Source: Paraburkholderia caballeronis (lineage in GTDB: Bacteria; Pseudomonadota; Gammaproteobacteria; Burkholderiales; Burkholderiaceae). Taken from it: a stretch of 64,000 bases of DNA. Positions within the stretch are counted from its first letter, which is position 1; each line of letters opens with the position of its first letter. Positions 1 through 9,250 of the stretch are shown piece by piece. The notes below the pieces were generated by a model. It did no database searches. It had not been told where the DNA came from and saw nothing but the letters and a program-made list of their open reading frames with translations. Made by a program: the position numbers and the translations under genes. The stretch is from assembly GCF_900104845.1 (NCBI RefSeq), contig NZ_FNSR01000002.1:2253449-2317448 (forward strand). Reading direction: 5' to 3'.

Positions 1-453
1 CGCGCATGGGTCGAGGCGCTCGGCGCGCACGACGTGATCGACCATTCGCGGCCGCTGCTCGAAGGGCTGCGCGCGCTCGGCGTGCCGAGCGTGCGTTACG
101 TCGCGAGCCTCACGCAGACCGACAGCCACTATCCGCAGATCGTCGAGGCGCTCGCGCCGCAGGGCCGGCTCGGCGTGATCGACGACCCCGACACGCTCGA
201 CGCGGTGCCGCTGAAGCGCAAGGCGGTGTCGCTGCACTGGGAGCTGATGTTCACGCGCTCGCTGTTCGAGACGCCGGACATGATCCGCCAGCACGAGATC
301 CTGGAGCGCGTCGCCGCGCTGATCGACGCGGGCACGCTGCGCACGACGACCGGCGAGCACTTCGGCCGGATCGACGCGGACAACCTGCGCCGCGCGCATG
401 CGCTGATCGAAAGCGGCCGCTCGCGCGGCAAGATCGTGCTCGAAGGCTTCTGA
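1..453 (+). CDS. Zinc-type alcohol dehydrogenase / quinone oxidoreductase family protein, C-terminal part
   Basis: The reading frame is open from the first base and ends in TGA, so the N-terminus lies before the window. The visible 150 residues begin in the cofactor-binding half (ALGAHDVIDHS, the usual end of the Rossmann fold of MDR proteins). They finish with the tail typical of the zinc-binding alcohol dehydrogenase family (VSLHWELMFTRSLFETPDM, then ALIESGRSRGKIVLEGF). The family reduces quinones or enals, or oxidises alcohols, with NAD(P)H in the cytosol; the substrate cannot be told from this part. It is followed 71 bases later by a secreted protein and then a nitroreductase on the same strand, which suggests a shared transcript. 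Confidence 0.85.
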   Translation, partial: RAWVEALGAHDVIDHSRPLLEGLRALGVPSVRYVASLTQTDSHYPQIVEALAPQGRLGVIDDPDTLDAVPLKRKAVSLHWELMFTRSLFETPDMIRQHEILERVAALIDAGTLRTTTGEHFGRIDADNLRRAHALIESGRSRGKIVLEGF

Positions 454-524
454 GCGCGGCGGCGAAACCGGTTCGGACAACCCGCGGCCGCGCTGCGGCG
501 CGCCGCGCCCCGACAGGACAAATC

Positions 525-1739
525 ATGCCTGATTCGCATTTCAACGCGTCGGGGTCGCCCGCGCGCTTCGCGCGGCGCGCGCGGACCCTCGCGTTCGCAC
601 TCGCCGCCATGGCGTCCGCCGCGAGCAGCTTCGCCGCGCAAGGCAATGCCGCGCCGCTCGCGGCCGAGCGCGCATACGGCGCGCTGGAAACGGTCGCGAC
701 CTTCGACGGCCCGATGCCGACCGGCGTGACGGTGACCGAAACCGGCCGCATCTTCGTGAACTTCCCGCGCTGGGGCGACGACGTGCCGTTCACGGTCGGC
801 GAATTGCGCGACGGCAAGGTCGTGCCGTATCCGGACGCCGCGGTGAACCGCGCGGACGACCGGCATCCGGCCGATCACTTCCTGAGCGTGCAGAGCGTGG
901 TCGCGGACGGCCAGGGCCGCGTGTGGGTGCTCGACACCGCCGCGCCAAACTTTTCGAGCCCGGTCGAAGGCGGCGCGAAGCTGGTCGCGATCGACCTGAA
1001 GACCAACCGGATCGTGAAGACGGTGGTGTTCCCGGCCAACGTGATGCGCGCGCAGACCTACGTGGACGACGTGCGCTTCGACTTCCGCCTCGGCCGGGCC
1101 GGCGTCGCGTACGTGACGGACTCGTCGCTGAGCGGCGTCGGCGGCATCATCGTGATCGACCTCGATACCGGCAGCGCGATGCGGCGGCTGACCGGTGATC
1201 CGTCCACGTCCGCCGATACGTCGTTCGTGCCGGTCGTCGAAGGCGACGCGCTGATGCAGCGCGACGCGAAGGGCAACACGAAACCGTTCGTCGTCGCGTC
1301 GGACGGCATCGCGTTGTCGCCGGACGGCAAGACGCTCTACTACTGCCCGCTGTCGAGCCGCCATCTGTACGCAGTGCCGACCGCGCTGCTGCGCGACGCG
1401 TCGGTCAGCGAGCCGCAACTCGCGGCCGCGGTGAAGGACCTCGGCGAAAAAGGCGCATCGGACGGCCTCGAATCCGACGCGAACGGCGCGGTGTACGCGG
1501 GCGACTACGAACACGATTCGATCCGCCGGCTCGCGCCGCACGGCGGCTGGACGACGATCGTGCACGACCCGCGCGTGCTGTGGCCCGACACGCTGTCCGT
1601 CGGCCCCGACGGCTACCTGTACTTCACCGCGAACCAGTTGCACCGGCAGCCCGGCTTCCACGGCGGCAAGGACCTGCGCCGCAAGCCGTATGCGCTGTTT
1701 CGCGTGCGCATCGACGCGCCGCCCGCGCCGACGCGCTGA
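525..1739 (+). CDS. Secreted major royal jelly protein (MRJP/yellow)-like beta-propeller protein
   Basis: 404 residues. The first 35 or so form a signal peptide: arginine-rich start, then a run such as LAFALAAMASAASSFA. The rest has the pattern of bacterial MRJP/yellow proteins: GRIFVNFPRW near the start, GRVWVLDTAAPN, VVFPANV, AYVTDSSL, DGIALSPDGKTLYYCPLSSRHLYAVP and a C-terminal DGYLYFTANQL. These fit blades of a propeller of the SMP-30/yellow fold. It should be exported to the periplasm. The biochemical role of bacterial members is not settled. The ATG at 525 was chosen because the signal peptide starts just after it, although the frame stays open further upstream. The neighbours suggest redox or stress metabolism, but this is inference only. 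Confidence 0.8.
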   Translation: MPDSHFNASGSPARFARRARTLAFALAAMASAASSFAAQGNAAPLAAERAYGALETVATFDGPMPTGVTVTETGRIFVNFPRWGDDVPFTVGELRDGKVVPYPDAAVNRADDRHPADHFLSVQSVVADGQGRVWVLDTAAPNFSSPVEGGAKLVAIDLKTNRIVKTVVFPANVMRAQTYVDDVRFDFRLGRAGVAYVTDSSLSGVGGIIVIDLDTGSAMRRLTGDPSTSADTSFVPVVEGDALMQRDAKGNTKPFVVASDGIALSPDGKTLYYCPLSSRHLYAVPTALLRDASVSEPQLAAAVKDLGEKGASDGLESDANGAVYAGDYEHDSIRRLAPHGGWTTIVHDPRVLWPDTLSVGPDGYLYFTANQLHRQPGFHGGKDLRRKPYALFRVRIDAPPAPTR

Positions 1740-1786
1740 ACCGCCCGCATTCCGTTTTTTTTTACCTCTCAAACAAGGAGTCAGTC

Positions 1787-2440
1787 ATGAACCTGTCCGA
1801 TGCCGTTCACGCGCGCCACACCGTCAAGGCCTTCGAGGGCGGCCGCCCGCTGCCGCAGGAGCAGATCGACGCGCTGCTGTCGGTGCTGCATCAAAGCCCG
1901 TCGTCCGTGAACTCGCAGCCGTGGCACTACGTCGTCGCATCGACGCCCGAGGGCCGCGCGCGGATCGCGAAGGCGACCACCGGCGCGTTCGCGTACAACG
2001 AGCCGAAGGTGCTGAACGCGTCGCACGTGATCGCGCTGTGCATGCACAGCGACATCGACGACGCGCATCTGGCCGCGATCCTCGCGCAGGAAGAGCGCGA
2101 CGGCCGCTTCCGGATCGAAGGCGCGAAGGCCGGGCAGGACAAGAGCCGCCGCTCGTACGTGGACATCCATCGCTACGAACAGCGCGACATCCCGCAGTGG
2201 ATGGAGAAGCAGGTGTACCTCGCGCTCGGCGGCCTGCTGCTCGGCGCGGCGATGCTCGGCATCGACGCGACGCCGATGGAAGGCTTCGACGCCCGCGCGC
2301 TCGACCTCGAACTGGGGCTGCGCGAACGCGGCCTGACGAGCGTCGTGCTGGCGTCGTTCGGTTATCGCAGCGAGCAGGATTTCAACGCCGCGCTTCCGAA
2401 GTCCCGTTTGCCGCGCGAGCAGGTCTTTACGTTCATCTGA
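1787..2440 (+). CDS. NfsB-type nitroreductase (FMN, oxygen-insensitive)
   Basis: 217 residues, the normal length for NfsB/YfkO-like nitroreductases. It starts with the conserved SDAVHARHTVKAFEGGRPLP, where the basic residues bind FMN phosphate. It continues with QSPSSVNSQPWHYVV (FMN-binding Ser/Asn/Gln-Pro-Trp) and the C-terminal region GIDATPMEGFD. Such enzymes reduce nitroaromatics and quinones with NAD(P)H in the cytosol as homodimers. The ATG at 1787 is set by an AAGGAG at 1775-1780. It lies 47 bases after the MRJP-like gene, and a strong hairpin terminator follows at once, so it closes the first transcription unit. Confidence 0.9.
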   Translation: MNLSDAVHARHTVKAFEGGRPLPQEQIDALLSVLHQSPSSVNSQPWHYVVASTPEGRARIAKATTGAFAYNEPKVLNASHVIALCMHSDIDDAHLAAILAQEERDGRFRIEGAKAGQDKSRRSYVDIHRYEQRDIPQWMEKQVYLALGGLLLGAAMLGIDATPMEGFDARALDLELGLRERGLTSVVLASFGYRSEQDFNAALPKSRLPREQVFTFI

Positions 2441-2447
2441 GGTCGAG

Positions 2448-2473
2448 CGCGCCCGTTTTCGCGGGCGCGTTTT
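2448..2473 (+). terminator. Rho-independent terminator after the nitroreductase
   Basis: An 8-bp perfect stem, CGCGCCCG (2448-2455) and CGGGCGCG (2462-2469), encloses a six-base loop and is followed by TTTT. It begins 8 bases after the nitroreductase stop codon. The converging SDR gene on the minus strand ends at 2524. Confidence 0.75.
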
Positions 2474-2523
2474 GACGCGATGCCGGGTTTATCCGCCGGT
2501 TGAAACGATTTCCGCGCGCGGCG

Positions 2524-3303
2524 TCAAGCGGTCGGCACCGTTCCGCCGTCGATCACGTATTCGACGCCGCTGATCGCGGACGCGCGCGGCGACGCGACGA
2601 ACGCGATCAGGTCCGCGACTTCGGCGGGTTTCGCCGGACGGCCGAGCGGAATGCCGCCGAGCGCGTTCATGATGATCTGCTTGCCGCCTTCATAGTCGGT
2701 GCCGGCGTCGTCCGCGAGACGCTGCGCGAGCGCGACCGCCGCGTCGGTTTCCACCCAGCCCGGACAGACGCGCACCACGCGCACGCCCTGCGGCGTCACC
2801 TCTTTCGACAGGCTCTTGCTGTACGTGGACAACGCGGCCTTCGCCGCCGCATACGCGGTCGTCGATTCGGGCAGCGGCATCCGGTGCTGGATCGACGTCA
2901 CGTGGACGATCACGCCCGCGCGTTGCGCGAGCATGCCGGGCAGCAGCGCGCGATCGAGCCGCACGGCCGGGAACAGGTTCAGGTTCAATTCCTTTTGCCA
3001 TTCGGCGTCGCTCAAAGCCGCGAAGCCGCCGGCGGGCGCGGACGATCCGCCGAGCACGTGCACGACGATATCCACGCCGCCGAGCCGGTCGTTCACCGCC
3101 CGCGCCGTCGCTTCGCAGCCCTCGACGGTGGTCAGGTCGGCCGCGACGAACATCTCATCGGGCATGGTTGCGGGCTGCGAACGCGCGGTCGTCAACACGG
3201 TCGCGCCGAGTTCGCGGAACCGTTCGACCACCGCATGGCCGATTCCCTTCGTTCCGGCGGTAATCAGCGCGCGTTTGCCCGCCAGTTCGAGTCGAGTCGT
3301 CAT
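2524..3303 (-). CDS. Short-chain dehydrogenase/reductase (SDR)
   Basis: 259 residues, a classical SDR. The N-terminal cofactor motif reads [11 protein letters not shown], the catalytic serine sits in VHVTSIQHR, and the Tyr/Lys pair is in [10 protein letters not shown] (YxxxK). The C-terminus [15 protein letters not shown] is the usual tail of the family. It should be a cytosolic NAD(P)H-dependent oxidoreductase; the substrate is unknown. Its start codon shares one base with the stop of the NTF2-like gene (TGATG at 3301-3305), so the two are translationally coupled. A LysR regulator is divergent from the pair and may control it. Confidence 0.88.
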   Translation of the reverse strand: MTTRLELAGKRALITAGTKGIGHAVVERFRELGATVLTTARSQPATMPDEMFVAADLTTVEGCEATARAVNDRLGGVDIVVHVLGGSSAPAGGFAALSDAEWQKELNLNLFPAVRLDRALLPGMLAQRAGVIVHVTSIQHRMPLPESTTAYAAAKAALSTYSKSLSKEVTPQGVRVVRVCPGWVETDAAVALAQRLADDAGTDYEGGKQIIMNALGGIPLGRPAKPAEVADLIAFVASPRASAISGVEYVIDGGTVPTA

Positions 3304-3632
3304 CAGCGGATCTCCAGGCGTGCGATGCGGTCGCCGGACAGTTTGAACACGTGTTCGAGCTGCACCGGGCTGCCCGGAAAGTTGCCGGCGCAGCGCGCGA
3401 GCACGGTGATGGTGTCGCCGTCCGTCGTCGCGGACAGCGGCTCGACCGTGTACGCGTATTTGCGCTGCGCATCGGCCAGCCACGCTTCGATCGCTTCGTA
3501 ACCCTGATGGGTCTGGTGTTCGTCAACGACGGCCGCGTTTGCGGTGAACGCGTTTTTCAGCGGCGCGGCTGCGGTGCCGTCGTTGCTCGCATGAAAAAAC
3601 GCGGTGATGGATTCGGGTAGCGGCACGCTCAT
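3303..3632 (-). CDS. NTF2-like / SnoaL-like small protein
   Basis: 109 residues. It starts [17 protein letters not shown] and continues with [29 protein letters not shown], then a beta-rich half ending [20 protein letters not shown]. This is the layout of SnoaL/NTF2-like cone-shaped proteins (N-terminal helices, D-E-...-G-x-x-AI in the first strand region, sheet after). Members are enzymes of varied function or small ligand-binding proteins, and the exact reaction cannot be read. It is first in a two-gene unit with the SDR, which suggests it acts on a related substrate. Confidence 0.8.
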   Translation of the reverse strand: MSVPLPESITAFFHASNDGTAAAPLKNAFTANAAVVDEHQTHQGYEAIEAWLADAQRKYAYTVEPLSATTDGDTITVLARCAGNFPGSPVQLEHVFKLSGDRIARLEIR

Positions 3633-3718
3633 TTCGCATGGGTCCTCGTGGCAGATTCGTAACAAACGACAGTCCGGAGATTGTCCGCGCGCCCCGCTCG
3701 CGCAGCAAGAACGCACGA

Positions 3719-3747
3719 GAAAGTAAGCGACCTACCGGAAAGTAAGC
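3719..3747. promoter_or_regulatory. Direct repeat in the divergent SnoaL/LysR promoter region
   Basis: GAAAGTAAGC occurs at 3719-3728 and again at 3738-3747, 19 bases apart (about two helical turns), in the 214-base space between the divergent NTF2-like and LysR genes. Two same-side copies suit a dimeric regulator. Whether the LysR at 3847 binds here is not known. Confidence 0.35.
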
Positions 3748-3846
3748 CCCGCGCGGCATCGCAGCCATAGCTGCTATCATCCGACGCGCAACTTCAGCCG
3801 AACCGCCGGACTCCGGCCCGGCACATCTGCATTCCGGAGTGCCCGC

Positions 3847-4776
3847 ATGCAACAGGATTATCTCGACGGCATCGCGACGTTCATCGCGGTCGCCGAAGAA
3901 AAAGGCTTCTCCGCCGCGGCGATCAAGCTCGGCGTGTCCCCTTCCGCGGTCAGCCAGGCGATCCGCAATCTCGAACGCCGGACCGGCCTCGCGCTGTTCA
4001 ACCGCAACACGCGCGGCGTCAGCCTCACCGAAGCAGGCGAAACGTATTTCGAACGGATCGGCCCGGCCGTGCGCGAACTGGTCCTCGCGTCCGAGGAACT
4101 CGGCTCCGCCGCCGAGCGGCCTGCCGGCGTGCTGCGCATCAACGTCGCGCGCGCCGGGCAGATGATCGTGATGCAGCCGGTGCTGCGCCGCTTCCTCGAC
4201 CGTTACCCCGATATCCGCATCGACCTGTGCATCGACAACACGCTCGTCGATATCGTCGGGCGCGGCTTCGACGCGGGCATCCGGTTCGGCGATCTCGTCG
4301 AGCGCGACATGGTCGCGGTGAAGGTCGGGCCGCCGATCGCCGCATGGATACTCGCGGCGCCCGACTATCTGCAGCGGCGCGGCACGCCCGCGCATCCGCG
4401 CGAGTTGATGAACCACGAGTGCGTGTCGTTCCGCCACCGCACGAGCGGCCAGATCGAACGCTGGTCGTTCAGCAAGGATGGCGAAGCAATCGACCTCGCG
4501 GTGAACGGCCAGTTGATCGTCAACGATTCGGCGGCGCTCGTGCAGGCGGCGCTCGACGGCATCGGGATCGTCTACATGATCAACGGCTACGTCGAGCGCC
4601 TCGTCGAACAGGGCCGGCTCGTGCGGCTGCTCGCGGACTGGAGTCCGCCGCTGCCCGGCTTCACGCTGTATTACGCGTCGCGCCGCCGCGTGCCGGCGAA
4701 GCTGCGCGCGCTGATCGACTTCCTGCGCGAGGAGTGGACGCCCGCGCATCCGGAAGCCGATCTGCTGACGGGTTGA
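3847..4776 (+). CDS. LysR-family transcriptional regulator
   Basis: 309 residues. The winged helix-turn-helix is at residues 5-65 (DGIATFIAVAEEKGFSAAA, then SPSAVSQAIRNLERRTGLALFNRNTR, SLTEAGETYF). The C-terminal part is a LysR substrate-binding domain of the common type (DIRIDLCIDNTLVDIVGRGFDAGIRFGD). It starts divergently from the NTF2-like/SDR pair, with about 214 bases between. This is the classic arrangement for a LysR activator and its target. The effector is not predictable. Confidence 0.92.
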   Translation: MQQDYLDGIATFIAVAEEKGFSAAAIKLGVSPSAVSQAIRNLERRTGLALFNRNTRGVSLTEAGETYFERIGPAVRELVLASEELGSAAERPAGVLRINVARAGQMIVMQPVLRRFLDRYPDIRIDLCIDNTLVDIVGRGFDAGIRFGDLVERDMVAVKVGPPIAAWILAAPDYLQRRGTPAHPRELMNHECVSFRHRTSGQIERWSFSKDGEAIDLAVNGQLIVNDSAALVQAALDGIGIVYMINGYVERLVEQGRLVRLLADWSPPLPGFTLYYASRRRVPAKLRALIDFLREEWTPAHPEADLLTG

Positions 4777-4900
4777 TATCCCGGCCGCTCGCGCGGCGCG
4801 AGGACGTTCACGATCCGGCGCGGGGCTTCTTCGAAGCACAAGCATGTAACGCGGCTTCGATGCGCGGCGACGTTTCCATTGGATCGCCGCCGCACGCCCG

Positions 4901-7144
4901 TCACGCGCTGAACGGATGCTCGACGTCGATCAGCTTGTCGAGCGTGATGGGCAGATCGCGAATCCGCTTGCCGGTTGCGTGATGCACCGCGTTCGCGACC
5001 GCCGCCGCGAGGCCGGTGATGCCGATCTCGCCGATCCCGCGCGCGCCGAACTCGTTCAGCGCGAAGTCCGGATAGTCGAGCAGGATCACGTCGATGTCCG
5101 GCTGGTCCGCATGCACCGGCACCGGATATTCCGCGTAGTTGTTGTTCGCCGGCACGCCGGTGCGCGAGTCGTATTCGGTCGCCTCGAACAACGCCATCCC
5201 GACGCCCATCACGACCGCGCCTTCGACCTGGTTGCGCGCGGTCAGCGGGTTGACGACGCGGCCGACGTCGATCGCGCTGACCACGCGCGCGACGCGCAGA
5301 TGCGAGATGCCCGGGTCCCAGCGCACCTCGACGAAATGCGCGCCGAACGAGCGGAACGAATACTGGCCGGTCGGCGCGCCCTGCGTGTGCGCGTAGCCTT
5401 CCGCGTTCGCGAGCCGCTGCGCTTTCAGCACCGCGGCGAAATCCACCGGGCGCGCGCCGCTGATCAGACGGCCCTGCTCGAAGCGGATCGACTCCGGCTT
5501 GTCGCCCGCGAAGATCGCATTGCTCGCGGTCGCGAACGTGCGCAGTTGCGCGATCGCGTTGCGGGTCGCCTCCGCGATCGCCGGCATCACGCTCGCGGTC
5601 GCCCACGATCCGCCGGATACCGGCGCGGCCGGGAACGACGAGTCGCCCAGCTTCACCTCGATCCGCTCGACCGGCAGCCCGGTCAGTTCCGCGACGACCT
5701 GCGCGGCGATCGTGTACGTGCCGGTGCCGATGTCCTGGATCGCGCACGTGACCGATGCGGTGCCGTCGTCGCGCAACTGCACGCGCGCCTCGGCCGGCGT
5801 GCGGTACGCGTCCCAGTTGCACGCGGCCATCCCGTAGCCGATCACCTCGTGGCCGTCGCGCATCGCGCCGATGCGCGGGTCGCGCCGCGCCCAGCCGAAC
5901 CGCTCTGCGCCCTGCCCGATCGCTTCGCGCAGATGGTTGCTCGACCACGGCAGGTTCGCCGCCTCGTCGCGCGTCGAAATGTTCAGCAGCCGGAACTGCA
6001 TCGGGTCCATGCCGGCCTGCTCCGCGAGTTCGTCGATCGCGGATTCGAGCGCAAAAAGTCCGGGCGCCGCGCCCGGCGCGCGCATCGACGTCGGCGAGCC
6101 GTGGTTCACCTGGATCGTGCGATGACTGACCAGCACGTTCGGACACGAGTACAGCGAACGCGACACGCCTCCGCAGTTCTCGGTGTACTGGTCGGTGAAC
6201 GACGTCGTGTTCACCGACTCGTGCCGCAGCGACGTGAGCCTGCCGTCCGCGTCGGCGGACAGGCGCAGCCGTTGTAACGTTTCCGGCCTATGGCCGGTCG
6301 TCGTGAACATCTGCGCGCGCGGCACGACCAGTTTCACCGGACGCCCGACCGCGCGCGACGCCGCGCTCGCGGCGACCGAATGCGGCCACATGAACAGCTT
6401 GCTGCCGAACCCGGAGCCGATGAACGGCGCTTCGACCGTCACCTGTTCCGGCGTGAGGCCGAACACGCGCGCGATCGTGTTGCGGTGAACCGTTACACCC
6501 TGCGACGCCTCGTACAGATGCAGCGAATCGCCCTGCCACGACGCGACGCTCGCGTGCAGTTCCATCGGGTTGTGCGTTTCGACCGGCGTGCGGTACGCGA
6601 GGTCGATCCGGTGCGGCGCGCCGTCGAAGGCGGGCTGCGGGTCGCCGCGCGAATGGCCGCGCCCGCCGTCGCGCGGCTCGCCGGCCGCGAGCCCCTGGTC
6701 GAGCCCGGCGAGCGCCTTGTTCGTCGCGTAGTCGACGTGCACGCGGAACGCGGCTTCGCGCGCGTGCTCGAACGTGTCCGCGACGACGAGCGCGACGAAC
6801 TGGCCCGCGTAGCGAACGGTCGCGTCCTCGAACGGCAGCCGGCTTTCGTCGGTGACGGTCGACGTGAGGATCGTGGCCGGCGAGATCGCGGAGCGCGGCG
6901 CGCGATAAAGGCGCGGGAAATGCTCGTGATGAAAGATGTCGATCACGCCGGGCACGCGGCGCGCGTCGGTCGTGTCGATGCGCAGCACGCGGCCGCTCGC
7001 GACCGTGCTGAACACGCCGTATGCGTACACCATGCCGGGCGGGTTGCGGTCCGCCGTGTAGAGGGCCGCGCCGGTCACCTTCAGCCGGCCGTCGACGCGC
7101 CGCAGCGATTGCCCGACGCTTTGCGGGGTAGTCGGTTCATTCAT
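4901..7144 (-). CDS. paoC: Aldehyde oxidoreductase molybdenum-binding subunit PaoC
   Basis: 747 residues, the large molybdopterin-cytosine-dinucleotide subunit of the xanthine oxidase family. The N-terminal domain starts QSLRRVDGRLKVTGAALYTAD. Cofactor-binding stretches include TVEAPFIGSGFGSKL and MRAPGAAPGLFALES. The catalytic glutamate lies in RGIGEIGITG near residue 704. With PaoA and PaoB it forms a periplasmic heterotrimer that oxidises aromatic and other aldehydes. A second in-frame ATG at 7150 gives two more residues; the GAGGGA ribosome site is better spaced for 7144. No PaoD/XdhC-type maturation gene follows within the window. Confidence 0.9.
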   Translation of the reverse strand: MNEPTTPQSVGQSLRRVDGRLKVTGAALYTADRNPPGMVYAYGVFSTVASGRVLRIDTTDARRVPGVIDIFHHEHFPRLYRAPRSAISPATILTSTVTDESRLPFEDATVRYAGQFVALVVADTFEHAREAAFRVHVDYATNKALAGLDQGLAAGEPRDGGRGHSRGDPQPAFDGAPHRIDLAYRTPVETHNPMELHASVASWQGDSLHLYEASQGVTVHRNTIARVFGLTPEQVTVEAPFIGSGFGSKLFMWPHSVAASAASRAVGRPVKLVVPRAQMFTTTGHRPETLQRLRLSADADGRLTSLRHESVNTTSFTDQYTENCGGVSRSLYSCPNVLVSHRTIQVNHGSPTSMRAPGAAPGLFALESAIDELAEQAGMDPMQFRLLNISTRDEAANLPWSSNHLREAIGQGAERFGWARRDPRIGAMRDGHEVIGYGMAACNWDAYRTPAEARVQLRDDGTASVTCAIQDIGTGTYTIAAQVVAELTGLPVERIEVKLGDSSFPAAPVSGGSWATASVMPAIAEATRNAIAQLRTFATASNAIFAGDKPESIRFEQGRLISGARPVDFAAVLKAQRLANAEGYAHTQGAPTGQYSFRSFGAHFVEVRWDPGISHLRVARVVSAIDVGRVVNPLTARNQVEGAVVMGVGMALFEATEYDSRTGVPANNNYAEYPVPVHADQPDIDVILLDYPDFALNEFGARGIGEIGITGLAAAVANAVHHATGKRIRDLPITLDKLIDVEHPFSA

Positions 7145-7157
7145 GTTCATGTTTCCC

Positions 7158-8150
7158 TCAGCCGGCGAGCGACGACAGGTTGCGCACGATCGCCTGTTGG
7201 CCCAGCGCGATCTTGAAGCCGTTCTGTCCATAGGAGCGCGCGCCGTCGAACGCGACCGCCGCCGCGCGCTGAAACGTTTCGACGGTGGCCGGCTGGCCCT
7301 TCAGCGCCGCTTCGGCGTTCGTCGCGCGCCACGGTTTCGTCGCGACGCCGCCGAGCGCGAGCCGCGCATCGCGGATCGTGCCGCCGTCGACCACGAGAAT
7401 CGCCGCGCTCGATGCGAGCGCGAACTGATACGACGCGCGGTCGCGCAGCTTCAGATACGCGGAGCGGCCGTGCGCGAGCGGCGCGTCGAGCGTCACGTGC
7501 GTGATGATTTCGCCGTCCGCGAGCGCGTGTTCCTTCCACGGCGTCGCGCCGGGCAGCAGATGGAAATCGCCGAACGCGATGTCGCGCTCGCCGCTCGGCC
7601 CCTGCACGCGGATCGTCGCGCCGATCGCGGCCATCGCGACGCACATGTCGGACGGATGCGCGGCGAAACACTGGTCCGAGCCGCCGAGCACGGCATGCAC
7701 GTTGCGGTTCGCGCCGCCGACCGCCGCGCAGCCCGAGCCGGGTTCGCGCTTGTTGCACGCGGACACGCCGTCGCGGAAGTACCCGCAGCGCACGCGCTGC
7801 ATGAGGTTGCCGGCCGTCGTCGCCTTGTTGCGCAGCTGCGTGCTCGCGCCGGACAGCAGCGCCTGCGACAGCACCGGATACGCGCGGCGGATGGACTCGT
7901 TGCGCGCGAGATCCGTGTTCGTGACCATCGCGCCGACGCGCACGCGGCCGTCGTCGAGCACGTCGATGCGGTCGAGGCCGAGCCGGTGAATGTCGACGAC
8001 CCGCGCCGGGCGCATCACGTCGAGTTTCATCAGGTCGAGCAGCGTCGTGCCGCCCGCGAGGAACACCGCGTCACCGCCGGGCGGAGGAGCCGCGAACGCG
8101 GCGAGCGCGTGGTCGATGCCGGTCGCGCGGACGTAGTCGAAGGTTCGCAT
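7158..8150 (-). CDS. paoB: Aldehyde oxidoreductase FAD-binding subunit PaoB
   Basis: 330 residues, the medium FAD-binding subunit of the xanthine oxidase family. FLAGGTTLLDLMK is the FAD-binding loop of CO dehydrogenase-type flavoproteins. A cysteine-rich insert (RCGYFRDG, CNKREPGSGCAA) matches the extra 4Fe-4S site known for PaoB-type subunits. It carries electrons between the 2Fe-2S subunit and FAD. Its start overlaps the paoA stop by one base, and its own stop is 13 bases before paoC, so the three genes form one operon in the order paoA-paoB-paoC. Confidence 0.9.
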   Translation of the reverse strand: MRTFDYVRATGIDHALAAFAAPPPGGDAVFLAGGTTLLDLMKLDVMRPARVVDIHRLGLDRIDVLDDGRVRVGAMVTNTDLARNESIRRAYPVLSQALLSGASTQLRNKATTAGNLMQRVRCGYFRDGVSACNKREPGSGCAAVGGANRNVHAVLGGSDQCFAAHPSDMCVAMAAIGATIRVQGPSGERDIAFGDFHLLPGATPWKEHALADGEIITHVTLDAPLAHGRSAYLKLRDRASYQFALASSAAILVVDGGTIRDARLALGGVATKPWRATNAEAALKGQPATVETFQRAAAVAFDGARSYGQNGFKIALGQQAIVRNLSSLAG

Positions 8151-8857
8151 CAGCCGGCCCTCCGCGTCGTGCCGCGCGCCTGCTGGATCGCCGCGACGAT
8201 GTTTTTGTACGCGCCGCAGCGGCAGATATTGCCGCTCATCGCTTCGCGCAGCGAATGGTCGTCGGCGGGGATGCGCGTGTCCGCGATCACCGCGGCCGCG
8301 CTCATCATCTGGCCGGCGGTGCAGTAGCCGCACTGGTACGCGTCGTGATCCCAGAACGCCTGCTGCACCGGATGCAGGCGGCCGTTGCGCGACAGCCCCT
8401 CGACGGTCGTCACGGCGTCGCCGTCGTGCATCACCGCGAGCGACAGGCACGAGTTCACCGACACGCCGTTCACGTGCACCGTGCACGCGCCGCACTGGCC
8501 GTGGTCGCAGCCCTTTTTCGTGCCGGTCAGTTGGAGTTCGTCGCGCAGCACGTCAAGCAGGATCGCATTCGGCGCGACGCGCAGCCGGCGTTCGACGCCG
8601 TTCACCATGAGCCGCACCGGATAACCGTCGCGCGCGGCCGTGTCGGCGGCCGCAGCGGTGTCCGCCGGCGGCGCGTCCGCTGCCTGTGCGGATGCGGCCG
8701 GCACGAGGCCGCCGCCCGCCGCCGCGAGGCCCGATGCGCCGGCCGACTGCAAGAAGCGCCGCCGCGACATGCCGCTGCGCGCGCCGTGTTCGCCGGCGGA
8801 CGGGGCCGCGTCGTCGTCCGGCGCCGGCCCGCGAGCCGGGTTGTCCTGTTTCGTCAT
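8150..8857 (-). CDS. paoA: Aldehyde oxidoreductase 2Fe-2S subunit PaoA, Tat-exported
   Basis: 235 residues. A twin-arginine signal (SRRRFLQSAG at residues 31-40) exports the folded complex. The first 2Fe-2S site is GCDHGQCGACTVHVNG with a later C in NSCLSL. The second is QCGYCTAGQ with GNICRCGAY, the two-cluster pattern of small subunits of molybdenum hydroxylases. The N-terminal 30 residues before the Tat motif are unusually long and proline/aspartate rich. A GGAG lies upstream of the ATG at 8857. It is first in the operon, so the promoter should be in 8858-9250. Confidence 0.92.
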   Translation of the reverse strand: MTKQDNPARGPAPDDDAAPSAGEHGARSGMSRRRFLQSAGASGLAAAGGGLVPAASAQAADAPPADTAAAADTAARDGYPVRLMVNGVERRLRVAPNAILLDVLRDELQLTGTKKGCDHGQCGACTVHVNGVSVNSCLSLAVMHDGDAVTTVEGLSRNGRLHPVQQAFWDHDAYQCGYCTAGQMMSAAAVIADTRIPADDHSLREAMSGNICRCGAYKNIVAAIQQARGTTRRAG

Positions 8858-9250
8858 CGCTCGATGCTCCTGTCGATCGGGGTTAGCGCTTCAGCGCTTA
8901 CTCCGCTTACGCCGATCCCATGCAAGATGGTTGCTGTCGAAATTCGCGCGGCCGCCCCACCGGCAGCCGGCCGAAGCGCACGGTAATCGATCCGGCCCGC
9001 GCTGCCTATGCAACGGCGCTTAACACGCTTTGAAGCAAATCTGTTCGCTCCCGCTCGCGCGCGGATGCGATACTGCGGCTCGCATCGGCGCATCGCTGTT
9101 TGCCCGCGTCTCGCGACAATAACGCAAATGAAAGGTTTTTTCGGGCAGGCCGCCCCGTAGCGCGCGCGCCGAAACCGCCTTCGTCGCTCCCACAGGAACC
9201 CACGCAAGACCCCGGCGCAGGCATTTCATGCCGCGCGCCGCCACCCGACA
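8858..9250. other. Intergenic region between paoA and the ABC exporter
   Basis: 393 bases without a convincing gene. It should hold the divergent promoters of paoABC (minus) and the ABC exporter gene (plus). A short repeat, AGCGCTTCAGCGCTT, occurs near 8885. No clear operator or terminator was seen. Confidence 0.5.
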
